From Paenibacillus phyllosphaerae (GTDB lineage: Bacteria; Bacillota; Bacilli; Paenibacillales; Paenibacillaceae), in assembly GCF_014192105.1 (NCBI RefSeq), contig NZ_JACHXK010000003.1, positions 62,001 to 126,000 on the forward strand: a stretch of DNA of 64,000 nucleotides, in the 5' to 3' direction. The translations under genes and the position numbers were made by a program. Below the pieces are notes generated by a model, which was given only the letters and a program-made list of their open reading frames with translations, ran no database searches and was not told the DNA's origin. Below are positions 33,159-42,071 of this stretch, piece after piece; position 1 is the stretch's first letter, and every line of letters starts with the position of its first letter.

Positions 33159-34682
33159 ATGTATCGCGTTTTTCTAGTGGATGATGAGCCGTTCATTCTG
33201 GAAGGCTTGACCGACGGCGTGGATTGGGGAGCGTTCGGGCTCGAGGTATGCGGCAGAGCTTCGAACGGGCAGCTAGCGCTGAGCCAGCTGCAACAGCTGA
33301 ATGTGGATATTCTGATTACCGATATTACGATGCCGCAGATGAACGGTCTGGAGCTGATCCGGGCATCGCGCGACCTTATGCCCGATCTGAAGACGATCAT
33401 TCTGAGCGGGTATAACGAATTCGATTACGTGAAGCAAGGGCTGACGCTCGGCATCGAGAATTACTTGCTCAAGCCGATCAATTTCGAGGAGCTCTACGCC
33501 ACGCTGAAGAATACGACCGAGAAGATTAACGCGAGCCGGTCGCATCTGAGTTTCACGGACGAGGAGAAGCATATTCTCCAAGATAATATTTTCTACCGTT
33601 GGATGACCGACCAGATCAGCGAAGAAGCGTTCGGCGAGCGGGTGAATATGCTCGGGATGAGACCGGAAGGCGCTTATGCGCTCGCGGGAATCATCCGGCT
33701 GAGTCCGTCTGACGACGAGCAGCTGGGCAAGCTCAGACAAGAGATCCACGCCAATCTCGCGGCACCGTGCTTCCGCGATATGGAAGGCGACTTGGTCATC
33801 GTCTTCCTGGGCGATCGCCCCGAAGCGTGCACGCGGCTGGCGGAAGAAGCGATTCGCGATTTGATGCTGCGGCATGGATCCGACATGTACCGAATCTCCC
33901 TGGGCACAGTAGAGCCCACCGGCGGAGGACAGCGGTTAAGCTACGAGAATGCGCGCAAAGCCCAGGAATATTTTATGCTGATGGACGATAACGGCATTGC
34001 CCGCTATAAGCTGTTCTTGTCCGTTGATTCCGCGCAGGCCGTTAAGGTGGAGATCACGTGGGAAGATTACCGGTCGCTCCTCCTGACGAAGGAAGTCGAC
34101 ACGCTGCTGGGTCGCATTGAACAGGACTTCCATAAGCTGCTCGCGGGCGCCAATATGGATCTGCAGAAGCTGCGCGACATGGCCATCGAGATGATCGTCC
34201 GGATGAAAATGGAAATCCAGAAGTTCAACCAGAGCGATCCGGCATCGGCCGAGATGCACGCCTGGCTGTTCCGTAAGGTGTCGCAGTCCAAGCGGATCGA
34301 CGACTTGCTGGCGGCGGTCAAAGAAGCCGTAATCGTGATCATCGGCGAGTTGGAGGAAGCCGATCGCAGCCCCGTCGTGAAGCTGGTCGTGCGGCATCTG
34401 GAGCAGCATTATGCCGACAATTTGTCGCTGAAGACGCTGGGTCATAAATTCCATGTCCATCCTGCCTATCTAGGGCGGTTGTTCCAACGGGAAACAGGAG
34501 AGGCGTTCACCGAATATCTCAATAAGGTCCGGGTCGAGAAGGCGAAGGAGATGCTGCGGCACTCTCCGCTCAAGGTGCACGAGGTTTCGGCACAGGTCGG
34601 GTATCTGGAACCAAGCTACTTCTACAAGCAGTTCAAAAAAATCGTCGGCGTGACGCCGAATGACTACAAGGCGCGTCAATAA
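33159..34682 (+). CDS. Response regulator with AraC-type DNA-binding domain (YesN family)
   Basis: A 507-residue regulator. The receiver domain (about 1-120) starts YRVFLVDDEPFILEGL, with the phospho-accepting Asp in NVDILITDITMPQM (about residue 55) and the switch Lys in ENYLLKPINF. A long helical linker region follows. The C-terminal AraC/XylS double helix-turn-helix (about 405-505) contains LSLKTLGHKFHVHPAYLGRL and the end signature YLEPSYFYKQFKKIVGVTPNDY. The ATG at 33159 has GGGAGGG 11-17 bases upstream and lies five bases after the kinase stop. It most likely activates the downstream solute-binding protein and permease genes. Confidence 0.94.
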   Translation: MYRVFLVDDEPFILEGLTDGVDWGAFGLEVCGRASNGQLALSQLQQLNVDILITDITMPQMNGLELIRASRDLMPDLKTIILSGYNEFDYVKQGLTLGIENYLLKPINFEELYATLKNTTEKINASRSHLSFTDEEKHILQDNIFYRWMTDQISEEAFGERVNMLGMRPEGAYALAGIIRLSPSDDEQLGKLRQEIHANLAAPCFRDMEGDLVIVFLGDRPEACTRLAEEAIRDLMLRHGSDMYRISLGTVEPTGGGQRLSYENARKAQEYFMLMDDNGIARYKLFLSVDSAQAVKVEITWEDYRSLLLTKEVDTLLGRIEQDFHKLLAGANMDLQKLRDMAIEMIVRMKMEIQKFNQSDPASAEMHAWLFRKVSQSKRIDDLLAAVKEAVIVIIGELEEADRSPVVKLVVRHLEQHYADNLSLKTLGHKFHVHPAYLGRLFQRETGEAFTEYLNKVRVEKAKEMLRHSPLKVHEVSAQVGYLEPSYFYKQFKKIVGVTPNDYKARQ

Positions 34683-34692
34683 CGTTCATCCA

Positions 34693-34725
34693 CACTTCCG
34701 ATCCCGAGGACGGAAGTGTTTTTTT
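34693..34725 (+). terminator. Terminator between the YesN gene and the ABC operon
   Basis: Perfect stem CACTTCCG/CGGAAGTG with a ten-base loop and seven T residues. It separates regulator and transporter transcripts. Confidence 0.93.
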
Positions 34726-34803
34726 GAATGGGCATGGTCAAACCGTAACCAGACGATTCGCCTGGTTTAATTTGAACAGGTAATGTACAGTTTCTTTTCT
34801 ATT

Positions 34804-34817
34804 TGAAAATGCTTTCA
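34804..34817 (+). promoter_or_regulatory. Probable cre site before the solute-binding protein gene
   Basis: TGAAAATGCTTTCA differs from the cre consensus TGWAANCGNTNWCA only by T for C at position 7. It lies about 60 bases before the start codon, near the expected transcription start. CcpA repression of the importer is likely but less sure than at 13914. Confidence 0.55.
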
Positions 34818-34870
34818 TGGGTTATCGTGGAAATAGGCAAGGACGATTCATTAGTTGGAGGGGAAAAGAG

Positions 34871-36391
34871 ATGTTCAAGAACAAAAGAATGCTCGCGGTA
34901 GGACTGACGGCGATGCTGGGCGGCACATTGGCGCTTAGCGGCTGTAGCAGCAACAACAATGCCAACAACGCTTCGAATCAGCCGGCGCCGGCCGAAGAAT
35001 CGTCGAACGCGAATGCGCCGGCGGCAGAGACGAAGAACGAGCCCGTGGAATTGATCTGGTACACGATCGGAACCCCGCAGAAAGATACGGATAAAGTCAT
35101 GGCCGAAGTCAGCAAATATACGGCGGACAAAATCGGCGTGACGGTCAAAATGACGCAGCTCGATTGGGGCGACTACAGCGACAAAATGAAGGTGCTCACC
35201 GCCTCCGGCACGCCGATGGACATCTTGTTCACCTCCTCCTGGGCGTTCGATTATGTTCAGAATGCAAGAAAGGGCGCTTTCCTCGCGATCGATGATCTGC
35301 TGAAGTCCGAGGGTCAAGGCATCCAGGGCGTGCTGGATCCCGCCTTCCTGGAAGGCTCCAAAGTCGAAGGCCACAACTACGGCATTCCGGCGAACAAGGA
35401 GCTTCCCGCGCTTGAAGTATGGCGCTTCAACAAAACGCTCGTCGATAAGCATGGGCTGGATACATCCAACGTATTCTCCCTCGAAAGCCTTGAACCGCTG
35501 CTCAAGACGATCAAAGAACAAGAGCCGGACGTCGTGCCGTTCGCGCTGAATAAAGATTATATGCCGGTCGTGCCATACGACTATCTCATCTCCAACCTGC
35601 CGATGGCGGTCAAGCTGGATACGACGGTCTACAAGGTCGTCAACATTCTGGATACGCCGGAGATGAAGCAGGCGCTCAAGACGATGCGCGCTTATTACAA
35701 AGCGGGCTATGTTTCGCCGGAAGCGGCGACGATCACGTCGCTGGACGATGTGCAGAAAGCCGGCAAATGGTTCATCGACCGTGCCGCGACGACGCCGTTC
35801 GCGGACAACCAATGGTCGGCCAGCCTCGGCTATCCGGTCGTGTCGACGCCAGCGAGCGAATCCGTCGTCTTCAACTGGTCGGTCATGGGTTCGATGCAGG
35901 CAATATCCGCGAACTCCAAGCATCCGGAAGAAGCGATGAAATTCCTCAATCTCGTCAACACCGATCCGGTGCTGCGCAATATGATCGACTCCGGCATCGA
36001 AGGCACGCACTACAAGATGGCGGGCGACAACCGGATGGAGAACTTGCCGGATTCCAAGAACTATGACATGCCGACGTTCTCGCTAGGCAATGTCATGTTG
36101 ACCTTCTTGAACCCTGGCGACCCGGACAACAAGTGGGATGAATACAAATCGTTCAACGGCGCCGGCAAGCCTGCGCCTACGCTCGGCTTCAATTTCGACG
36201 CTTCCAGCGTAACGAACGAACTGGCTGCCATCCAGAACGTGAAGGGCGAATTCTGGGCGGCGCTTATGACTGGCACGGTCGACCCGGACGAATATCTGCC
36301 GAAGGCGATCGAGAAGTTCAATGCGGCTGGTCTGGACAAAATCATTGCGGAAGCGCAGAAGCAGCTTGATGCATGGCGCGCCTCCAAATAA
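34871..36391 (+). CDS. Carbohydrate ABC transporter substrate-binding lipoprotein (LplA/YtcQ type)
   Basis: A 506-residue extracellular lipoprotein. The signal peptide ends in the lipobox LALSGC, with lipidated Cys25. A low-complexity Asn/Ala/Glu linker (about 28-60) separates it from a type 1 binding protein starting VELIWYTIGTPQKDTDKV. The C-terminal part has the DUF3502 layout typical of oligo-uronide/oligosaccharide binding proteins (LNPGDPDNKWDEYKSF). TTGGAGGGG lies well before ATG 34871; the longer frame to 34817 adds only leader. With the two permeases downstream it forms an importer that has no ATPase of its own; such systems usually share MsmX-like ATPases. Expression is probably set by the YesM/YesN pair upstream and by CcpA. 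Confidence 0.92.
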   Translation: MFKNKRMLAVGLTAMLGGTLALSGCSSNNNANNASNQPAPAEESSNANAPAAETKNEPVELIWYTIGTPQKDTDKVMAEVSKYTADKIGVTVKMTQLDWGDYSDKMKVLTASGTPMDILFTSSWAFDYVQNARKGAFLAIDDLLKSEGQGIQGVLDPAFLEGSKVEGHNYGIPANKELPALEVWRFNKTLVDKHGLDTSNVFSLESLEPLLKTIKEQEPDVVPFALNKDYMPVVPYDYLISNLPMAVKLDTTVYKVVNILDTPEMKQALKTMRAYYKAGYVSPEAATITSLDDVQKAGKWFIDRAATTPFADNQWSASLGYPVVSTPASESVVFNWSVMGSMQAISANSKHPEEAMKFLNLVNTDPVLRNMIDSGIEGTHYKMAGDNRMENLPDSKNYDMPTFSLGNVMLTFLNPGDPDNKWDEYKSFNGAGKPAPTLGFNFDASSVTNELAAIQNVKGEFWAALMTGTVDPDEYLPKAIEKFNAAGLDKIIAEAQKQLDAWRASK

Positions 36392-36417
36392 CAGCTTACA
36401 GCTCATGTAAAGAAAAA

Positions 36418-36447
36418 GGGGGCCGGATCCTATGCGTCCGGCCTCTT
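36418..36447 (+). terminator. Intra-operon hairpin (partial terminator or mRNA processing site)
   Basis: GAGG-type stem GGCCGGA/TCCGGCC with flanking pairs but no T-run. Such hairpins after binding-protein genes commonly stabilise the upstream message and lower permease expression. Confidence 0.65.
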
Positions 36448-36475
36448 CTATTGGATCAGGAAGGAGAAATGTACG

Positions 36476-37408
36476 ATGCTCTCTCGTTCGTTCAAACGAT
36501 TCCGGCAAAATAAAATGCTGCTGCTCATGGTGCTGCCGGCCGCCATTTGGTTCGTGCTGTTCTCTTATTTGCCGATGGCGGGGTCCGTCATCGCGTTCGT
36601 CGAATACCGCTACGATTCGAACGGATTTCTGTCCAGCATCTGGAACAGCAAATGGGTAGGCTTGCGAAACTTTGAATTCCTATTCCAGACAAGCGACGCG
36701 CTCATCATTACGCGGAACACGGTGCTCTACAACTTGGCGTTCATCGTGCTCGGGCTGGTGCTTGCTGTCGCGCTTGCCGTGCTGCTCGTTGAGATTCGCA
36801 ACCGCCGCATGTCCAAGACGTACCAGACTGCTATGTTCATGCCGTATTTTCTGTCATGGGTCATCGTCGGATATTTTGTCTTCAGCTTCTTAAGCACCTC
36901 CAAGGGGCTGCTCAATCAATTAACGAGCTGGTTCGGCTTGGACGCGCTCAACTGGTACGCGGAGCCGAAATACTGGCCGTTCATTCTGGTCTTCATCTAT
37001 CTCTGGAAATTCGTCGGCTATAACAGCATCATGTATCTGGCCGCCATCATGGGGATTGACGGCTCGCTCTATGAAGCAGCCATGATCGACGGCGCAGGCA
37101 AATGGAAACAGATCGTCCATATTACGCTGCCGCAGCTGACCTCCTTGATGACGATTCTGACCCTGCTTGCGGTCGGAAGGATTTTTTACGCCGATTTCGG
37201 CTTGTTCTACCAGGTTCCACGGGATTCCGGCCTCTTATATTCGACTACCAACGTCATCGATACGTACGTCTATCGGGGCCTCAAGACGTCGGGCGAGTTC
37301 GGCATGAGCACCGCAGCGGGCTTGTACCAGTCCTTCGTCGGCTTCGTCCTCGTCATTACCTCGAATTATATCGTTCGCAAAATCAACAAAGACAACGCAC
37401 TATTTTGA
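36476..37408 (+). CDS. Carbohydrate ABC permease (LplB/YteP type)
   Basis: A 310-residue inner-membrane permease with six helices. The EAA-type cytoplasmic loop reads YEAAMIDGAGKWKQIVHITLPQL (in outline, about 200-225), the site that docks the ATPase. The N-terminus, RQNKMLLLMVLPAAIWFVLFSYLP, is typical of LplB/YteP proteins. GGAAGGAG lies eight bases before the ATG. It pairs with the next permease to form the heterodimeric channel of the importer. Confidence 0.93.
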   Translation: MLSRSFKRFRQNKMLLLMVLPAAIWFVLFSYLPMAGSVIAFVEYRYDSNGFLSSIWNSKWVGLRNFEFLFQTSDALIITRNTVLYNLAFIVLGLVLAVALAVLLVEIRNRRMSKTYQTAMFMPYFLSWVIVGYFVFSFLSTSKGLLNQLTSWFGLDALNWYAEPKYWPFILVFIYLWKFVGYNSIMYLAAIMGIDGSLYEAAMIDGAGKWKQIVHITLPQLTSLMTILTLLAVGRIFYADFGLFYQVPRDSGLLYSTTNVIDTYVYRGLKTSGEFGMSTAAGLYQSFVGFVLVITSNYIVRKINKDNALF

Positions 37409-37426
37409 TGGAAGGGGGATATCCAA

Positions 37427-38344
37427 TTGGCTACTAGCAGAGTGAGAAAAAGAAACTTCCAACAGGTATCGCGCCCCGTCAACGTAGTTCTCAATATGGC
37501 AGCGATGCTGGTCTCAATCGTATGCGTGTTTCCGTTCCTGTTCGTCGTCATCATCTCGTTCACGGATGAGATGGTTCTGGCGAGGAACGGTTACAAAATC
37601 GTCCCGGAAGCATGGAGTCTGGATGCGTACCGGTATATCTTCAAGACAGGCGAATCGCTGCTGCGCGCTTATGGCGTCACGATCTTCATTACCGTCGTCG
37701 GCACGCTGATCAGTCTCGTGTTCAACACGTTGTACGCGTATGCGATCTCCCGCAGAAGCTTCGCCTACCGCAAATTTTTCAGCTTCTTCGCCGTCTTCAC
37801 GATGCTGTTTAACGGCGGCATGGTGCCGACCTACATCGTGGTGACGCAGCTGCTCCATCTGCAAGACTCGATAGGCGCGCTCATCTGGCCGATGGCGGTC
37901 AACGCGTTCTTCATCCTGATCATGCGCACCTTCTTCGTCACGATGATTCCCGATGCCGTCATCGAGTCCGGGAAGATCGACGGAGCGGGCGAATTCCAGA
38001 CGCTGTTCCGGCTGGTGCTGCCCCTTGCGCTGCCAGGTCTTGCGACGATCGGGCTATTCAGCGCGCTTGCCTACTGGAATGACTGGTTCAATGCGTTGCT
38101 CTATATCGAGAATCCGAAGCTCGTCCCGCTGCAATCGATGCTGATGCGCATCGAATCGAGCATGCAGTTCCTGATGCAGAATGCGTCCAACTCATCCATC
38201 AGCACGACAATATTGACCGAGATGCCGCAGGAAACGTCGCGCATGGCGATGGTAGTGCTCGCTACGGGACCGATCGTGCTGGCGTATCCGTTCTTCCAGC
38301 GCTATTTTGTCCAAGGGCTGACGGTAGGTGCGGTCAAGGAGTAA
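37427..38344 (+). CDS. Carbohydrate ABC permease (LplC/YtcP type)
   Basis: A 305-residue permease with six helices and the EAA loop IESGKIDGAGEFQTLFRLVLPL at about 180-200. The MVPTYIVVTQLLHLQDSIGALIWP segment is the LplC/YtcP signature. The start is TTG, with AAGGGGG upstream, 19 bases after the partner permease. It ends GLTVGAVKE, the common C-terminus of this subfamily. No ATPase or catabolic enzyme gene follows; two hairpins close the operon. Confidence 0.93.
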   Translation: MATSRVRKRNFQQVSRPVNVVLNMAAMLVSIVCVFPFLFVVIISFTDEMVLARNGYKIVPEAWSLDAYRYIFKTGESLLRAYGVTIFITVVGTLISLVFNTLYAYAISRRSFAYRKFFSFFAVFTMLFNGGMVPTYIVVTQLLHLQDSIGALIWPMAVNAFFILIMRTFFVTMIPDAVIESGKIDGAGEFQTLFRLVLPLALPGLATIGLFSALAYWNDWFNALLYIENPKLVPLQSMLMRIESSMQFLMQNASNSSISTTILTEMPQETSRMAMVVLATGPIVLAYPFFQRYFVQGLTVGAVKE

Positions 38345-38364
38345 GGCATAGCTTATGAACATAT

Positions 38365-38456
38365 GAGTATCCGAAGCCGATCGCTGGACTTCGGATACTG
38401 ACAAACTGACGGAAGCCCTCACTTATGCCGGTAATGGCGTAAATGAGGGCTTTTTC
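38365..38456. terminator. Two hairpins closing the ABC operon; the second is bidirectional
   Basis: The first (38365-38398) is GTATCCGAAG with its complement and no T-run. The second (38414-38451) is a 16-base stem, AGCCCTCACTTATGCC with GGCGTAAATGAGGGCT (G-T pairs), followed by five T residues. It can also end the convergent XRE-cupin gene. Confidence 0.85.
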
Positions 38457-38458
38457 GC

Positions 38459-39010
38459 TTAAATATGTTCCGGTCCGTTCTCGCTTTCGGTATACACGGA
38501 GATCAGCACGATTGCCGTATCTTCGCCGATATTCCGCACCAGATGGGGCGTGCAGGCGTTCCAGCTGAAGGAGTCGCCTTCTTCGAACTCGGCCGAATCC
38601 TCGCCTTGTTCGGCATAGATTCTCCCCTTCATGACGACATGGACTTCTTCGCCTTCATGGGCATTAGGCGCAGCGCCTGTCGAAGCGCCCGGAGGAAGCT
38701 CGACGATGACCGTTCTTACATTCTTGGTGAAACTTAAGTGCTCCACCTTAAGATTCTCCGAACCGCTGGTCGTCATTCTTCGCTCGTCCTTCCGGACGAT
38801 ATTCATCCGTTCTTCTTTCTTAAGCAGCAAATAGGCCAGCGGAACCTTGAGCGCTTGAGCGATATTCTCCAGCGTGGCGATCGAGGGAGACGTTTTATTC
38901 GTTTCAACCTGACTCATGAAGCCTTGGGATAGTCCGGTTGCTTCGCATATTTGGGCAATAGTGATGTTCTTGCGTTTCCGGATCGCTCGTATCGTAGAGC
39001 CGATATCCAT
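38459..39010 (-). CDS. XRE-cupin transcriptional regulator
   Basis: A 183-residue regulator of the helix-turn-helix plus cupin family (PuuR/RamB-like). The HTH is at 1-60 (IGSTIRAIRKRKNITIAQICEATGLSQGFMSQVE in outline). The cupin barrel is at about 105-180 (PNAHEGEEVHVVMKGRIYAEQG, then FSWNACTPHLVRNIGEDTA). The ATG at 39010 has GAGGTG upstream; the ORF extends further without RBS. It is divergent from the hydrolase-dioxygenase-permease-LLM operon, which it most probably controls. The cupin would bind the effector. Confidence 0.92.
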   Translation of the reverse strand: MDIGSTIRAIRKRKNITIAQICEATGLSQGFMSQVETNKTSPSIATLENIAQALKVPLAYLLLKKEERMNIVRKDERRMTTSGSENLKVEHLSFTKNVRTVIVELPPGASTGAAPNAHEGEEVHVVMKGRIYAEQGEDSAEFEEGDSFSWNACTPHLVRNIGEDTAIVLISVYTESENGPEHI

Positions 39011-39071
39011 GGGATCACACCTCAATAATATTTGTAATACGAAACATAAATTCATATTATCAATATTTCTG

Positions 39072-39100
39072 TTGACAGGTCAATGCGATTCGCGATAAAT
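39072..39100 (+). promoter_or_regulatory. Probable promoter of the hydrolase-dioxygenase operon
   Basis: TTGACA (39072-39077), 17 bases, ATAAAT (39095-39100). ATATTTCTGT before it and ACAGAAAATAT after it form an interrupted inverted repeat around the promoter, a possible operator for the divergent XRE-cupin regulator. Confidence 0.6.
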
Positions 39101-39204
39101 TACACATACAGAAAATATATTTTTATTACTAATATTCGTGGGTGGCATGGTCGTCTTATTATAGGCCAACGCGCCGCTTATTTTACAAGATAAGGATGAG
39201 GAAC

Positions 39205-39849
39205 ATGAATCTGATGTATACGTACGACATTCACATGCCTTCCCGATTGGTGGAAGGGAAGAAGTACGCGACGATCTTCACGCTGCACGGCAAAGGCTCG
39301 AATGAACGCAACATGTTCGGATTGGTCGCTCCTTTGGCCGAAGAGTTAATTATTATCGGGATCCGCGGGAATTTGCCGTTAGGTGCCGGTTACCAATATT
39401 ATGAGCTGAAAAGCTTGGGGAATCCGATTCGGGAGATGTTCGACCAAGCGATTCATCATCTCGAAGCCTTCCTTCATTATGCGACAGACAAGTATCCGGT
39501 CGATCCGGACCGGCGGTATTTGCTCGGCTTCAGCCAAGGCGCCATCCTGTCCATGTCGCTTGCGCTGACAATGGGAACGCAACTGAAAGGAATCGTAGCG
39601 TTGAACGGATACATTCCCGGATTCGTGAAGACGGATTATGCGCTTCGCAGCATCAAGGATGTCTCGATATTCGCATCGCATGGCGAATTTGATTCGGTAT
39701 TCCCCGTTCAGATCGGGCATGAGACGGCCGCTTATCTGCGCGAACATACGGAACGGTTGACCTTCAACTTATATCCGACCGACCACGGCGTATCGGAAGA
39801 CAATCAATTGGACGTTTTAAATTGGCTTAAGACCGATGCCAACATATAA
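39205..39849 (+). CDS. Carboxylesterase/phospholipase-like alpha/beta hydrolase (MhqD/YodD type)
   Basis: A 214-residue alpha/beta hydrolase. The oxyanion segment TIFTLHGKGSNERNM, nucleophile elbow LGFSQGAIL (Ser), acid in GEFDSVFPV (Asp) and TDHGVSEDN (His) complete the triad in the order of the carboxylesterase/Dlh-like family. GGATGAGG lies directly before the ATG at 39205. It is the first gene of a four-gene operon. In Bacillus subtilis, MhqD (hydrolase) and MhqE/MhqO (ring-cleaving dioxygenases) act in quinone/hydroquinone resistance. The hydrolase-dioxygenase pair seen here has the same make-up, though the regulator is a different type. Confidence 0.85.
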   Translation: MNLMYTYDIHMPSRLVEGKKYATIFTLHGKGSNERNMFGLVAPLAEELIIIGIRGNLPLGAGYQYYELKSLGNPIREMFDQAIHHLEAFLHYATDKYPVDPDRRYLLGFSQGAILSMSLALTMGTQLKGIVALNGYIPGFVKTDYALRSIKDVSIFASHGEFDSVFPVQIGHETAAYLREHTERLTFNLYPTDHGVSEDNQLDVLNWLKTDANI

Positions 39850-39867
39850 TGAAGGAGAGTGTATAAG

Positions 39868-40641
39868 ATGATGCCATCCTATTTTTTCGCGCACGGCGCT
39901 CCGTCGATCGTGCTGGAGGATAACGAATATACGAAGCTGCTGAAGCAATTCAAGGATACGATGCCAAGACCGAAGGCGATCGTACTGTTCTCCGCCCACT
40001 GGGAGGAAACGGTACAAGCGGTCGGCGCGGCCCAGACGTATGACACGATTTATGATTTTGGCGGATTCCAAGATGAGCTGTACCAATTGACTTATCCGGC
40101 CGGAAGCGACCGCGCGTTAGTGGAGCAGATTCAAGCCTTATTCACTGAACATGGAATCCAGAGCGTTCAGGATGAACGTAGAGGGCTCGATCACGGGGCG
40201 TGGGCGGTGCTCAAACTGTTATATCCGGAGGCGGATATTCCGGTCGTAGCCTTGTCCGTCAACCGTTATCTGCCTAATGAGCTACAGTATCGGATCGGCA
40301 AGGCGCTCGGTGCGCTTCGCGAGCAGGATGTGCTGATCATCGGCAGCGGAGGAACGGTGCATAACTTAAGGCTATTAAATTGGGGACAACCGGATGGCGC
40401 TGAACCGTGGGCCGAGCAATTCGATCAGTGGCTCGAGCACAAGCTTGAGACATGGGATACGGAAGCGTTGTTCCGCTATCGCGAGCAGGCGCCTCATGCC
40501 CAAGACGCGGTTCCGACCAATGAACACTTCATTCCGCTGCTGCTTGCGATGGGGACAGGTGACGTGAATCGCAAGGCGGAACTTCTGCACCGAAGCTATC
40601 AATTCGGCTCCTTAAGCCTGAGCTGCTGGCAATTCAATTAA
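39868..40641 (+). CDS. DODA-type extradiol aromatic ring-opening dioxygenase
   Basis: A 257-residue class III extradiol dioxygenase of the DODA/YgiD family. Non-heme metal ligands are visible: SYFFAHGAPSIV (His), VLFSAHWEE (His), and RGLDHGAWAVLKLLYP (His), with IIGSGGTVHNLRLL providing a further conserved His. GAAGGAGA lies nine bases before ATG 39868. It would open catechol or hydroquinone-like rings. It is co-transcribed with the preceding esterase, a permease and an LLM oxidase, so the operon looks like a small aromatic detoxification or degradation route. Confidence 0.9.
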   Translation: MMPSYFFAHGAPSIVLEDNEYTKLLKQFKDTMPRPKAIVLFSAHWEETVQAVGAAQTYDTIYDFGGFQDELYQLTYPAGSDRALVEQIQALFTEHGIQSVQDERRGLDHGAWAVLKLLYPEADIPVVALSVNRYLPNELQYRIGKALGALREQDVLIIGSGGTVHNLRLLNWGQPDGAEPWAEQFDQWLEHKLETWDTEALFRYREQAPHAQDAVPTNEHFIPLLLAMGTGDVNRKAELLHRSYQFGSLSLSCWQFN

Positions 40642-40672
40642 GATGAAATGATAAAGAAGGGCGGTTCAAACT

Positions 40673-42031
40673 ATGCCCACCGCAATGAAGGCTGTCGTGG
40701 AGAGGACGATCATCTTCTCCATTGCCGCCGTCTATATTGTCCTTCAGGTGGCGCCGCTTGAAGAGCTGGTCTATCTCTTGGGCGGATTGGTGTTTGCCGC
40801 CATCGCCCTGCTGCTGCCGAAACTAAAGGGGATGACGCTTTGGTTGACGAGTTTCTTCGTGGCCGCGGGAGTCGTCCTGCTAGCCGTTCAGCAAGTCGAT
40901 GCGAAGGTATGGTTCGAGTCGGCGGGGATCAACGTGACGATCGTAACGCTGTTCCTCTTCGCTCCGCTGTTCGGCATTCCGGTGCGAATTCCCGCATACG
41001 TCGAGTCCTTGAAGCGGTTCTACGATGCGAAGCTGCGCAGCAAGAATGCGCTATTCATCGGGACGCAGCTGCTTACGCAGATCATGGGCGTATTCATCAA
41101 CGTCGGCTCGATCCCTGTCGTGTACCAAATGGTATTCGTGAAGCCGCAGCCAGGCATGAGCCTATTGCTGGCCAATGCGCTGAACCGGGGTTTCGCGGGC
41201 GCGATTCTGTGGTCGCCTTATTTTGCGGCCATGACGCTCGTGACCTCATCGCTTCGGCTCCCTTGGTCGTCCGTTCTGCCCTATATGCTTGGGCTTGCGC
41301 TCCTCAGCCTCGTCGTAAGCTTGCTCGTCGACTATCGGAAGCTGCAGCATGCGGAGTTAGAAGCGGCCGACCAATTGGAGGAGACAGGTAAGGCGGCAGG
41401 AAGGTTCCCGTTCGAACTCGGAATTTACTTAATCGCCGCTATCGTGGTCATTTTGGTGATGGAACGCTTGATCGAGCTGCCCATGGTCTTGTTGATCTGT
41501 ATCGCTGCAGTAGGTTTCCCGTTATTGTGGTGCCTGGTGAAGGGAGCCATGTCCATATACAGAGCAGGGATCAGGACGCACGTGACGGTTACGTTACAAG
41601 CGCTGCAAAAAGAAATCACATTATTCCTGGCCGCCGGTTTCTTCAGCGGTTCGATCGGGGTTACGAACTTCGGGGCGATGGTGCCGAGCTTGCTGGACCA
41701 TGTTCCGCTGCCGATCTCCGTCACCTTCTCCATCTTGACCGTAATTGTGATCGCAAGCACATCCTTACTCGGCCTTCATCCCATCGTACCCGTGACCATG
41801 CTTGCCGGGGGCATCGATCCGGTCAGCGTCCAGATCAGCCCGACGTACTTCGCGGTGCTGCTGCTCGGAAGCTGGGCATTATCCAACCCGATATCGCCGG
41901 CATCGGCCGTGAATAACTTGTTGTCAGGACTACTTGGAAAGTCGGTATTCGAATTAGCCGCGCCGAATTACAAATTCGCAGGCGTTATGGCGATTAGTTT
42001 ACTTATATATGTCGTGCTTGCGCTCGGATAG
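40673..42031 (+). CDS. Polytopic permease, possibly of the ion-transporter (ArsB/NhaD-like) superfamily
   Basis: A 452-residue membrane protein with about 11-12 helices. I do not recognise it by name. Two half-repeats are suggested by similar conserved turns, NVGSIPVVYQM / ALNRGFAGAILWSPYFAAM in the first half and FGAMVPSLLDHVPLP / ALSNPISPASAVNNL in the second, like the inverted repeat hairpins of ArsB/CitM-type transporters. A charged loop lies in the centre (about 215-240). GAAGGGCGG precedes the ATG. In this operon it would take up or export the substrate of the hydrolase, dioxygenase and LLM oxidase. Confidence 0.6.
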   Translation: MPTAMKAVVERTIIFSIAAVYIVLQVAPLEELVYLLGGLVFAAIALLLPKLKGMTLWLTSFFVAAGVVLLAVQQVDAKVWFESAGINVTIVTLFLFAPLFGIPVRIPAYVESLKRFYDAKLRSKNALFIGTQLLTQIMGVFINVGSIPVVYQMVFVKPQPGMSLLLANALNRGFAGAILWSPYFAAMTLVTSSLRLPWSSVLPYMLGLALLSLVVSLLVDYRKLQHAELEAADQLEETGKAAGRFPFELGIYLIAAIVVILVMERLIELPMVLLICIAAVGFPLLWCLVKGAMSIYRAGIRTHVTVTLQALQKEITLFLAAGFFSGSIGVTNFGAMVPSLLDHVPLPISVTFSILTVIVIASTSLLGLHPIVPVTMLAGGIDPVSVQISPTYFAVLLLGSWALSNPISPASAVNNLLSGLLGKSVFELAAPNYKFAGVMAISLLIYVVLALG

Positions 42032-42071
42032 TTAGAAAGATGAGCGATAGAGATAGAGAGGATAGGTTCAG

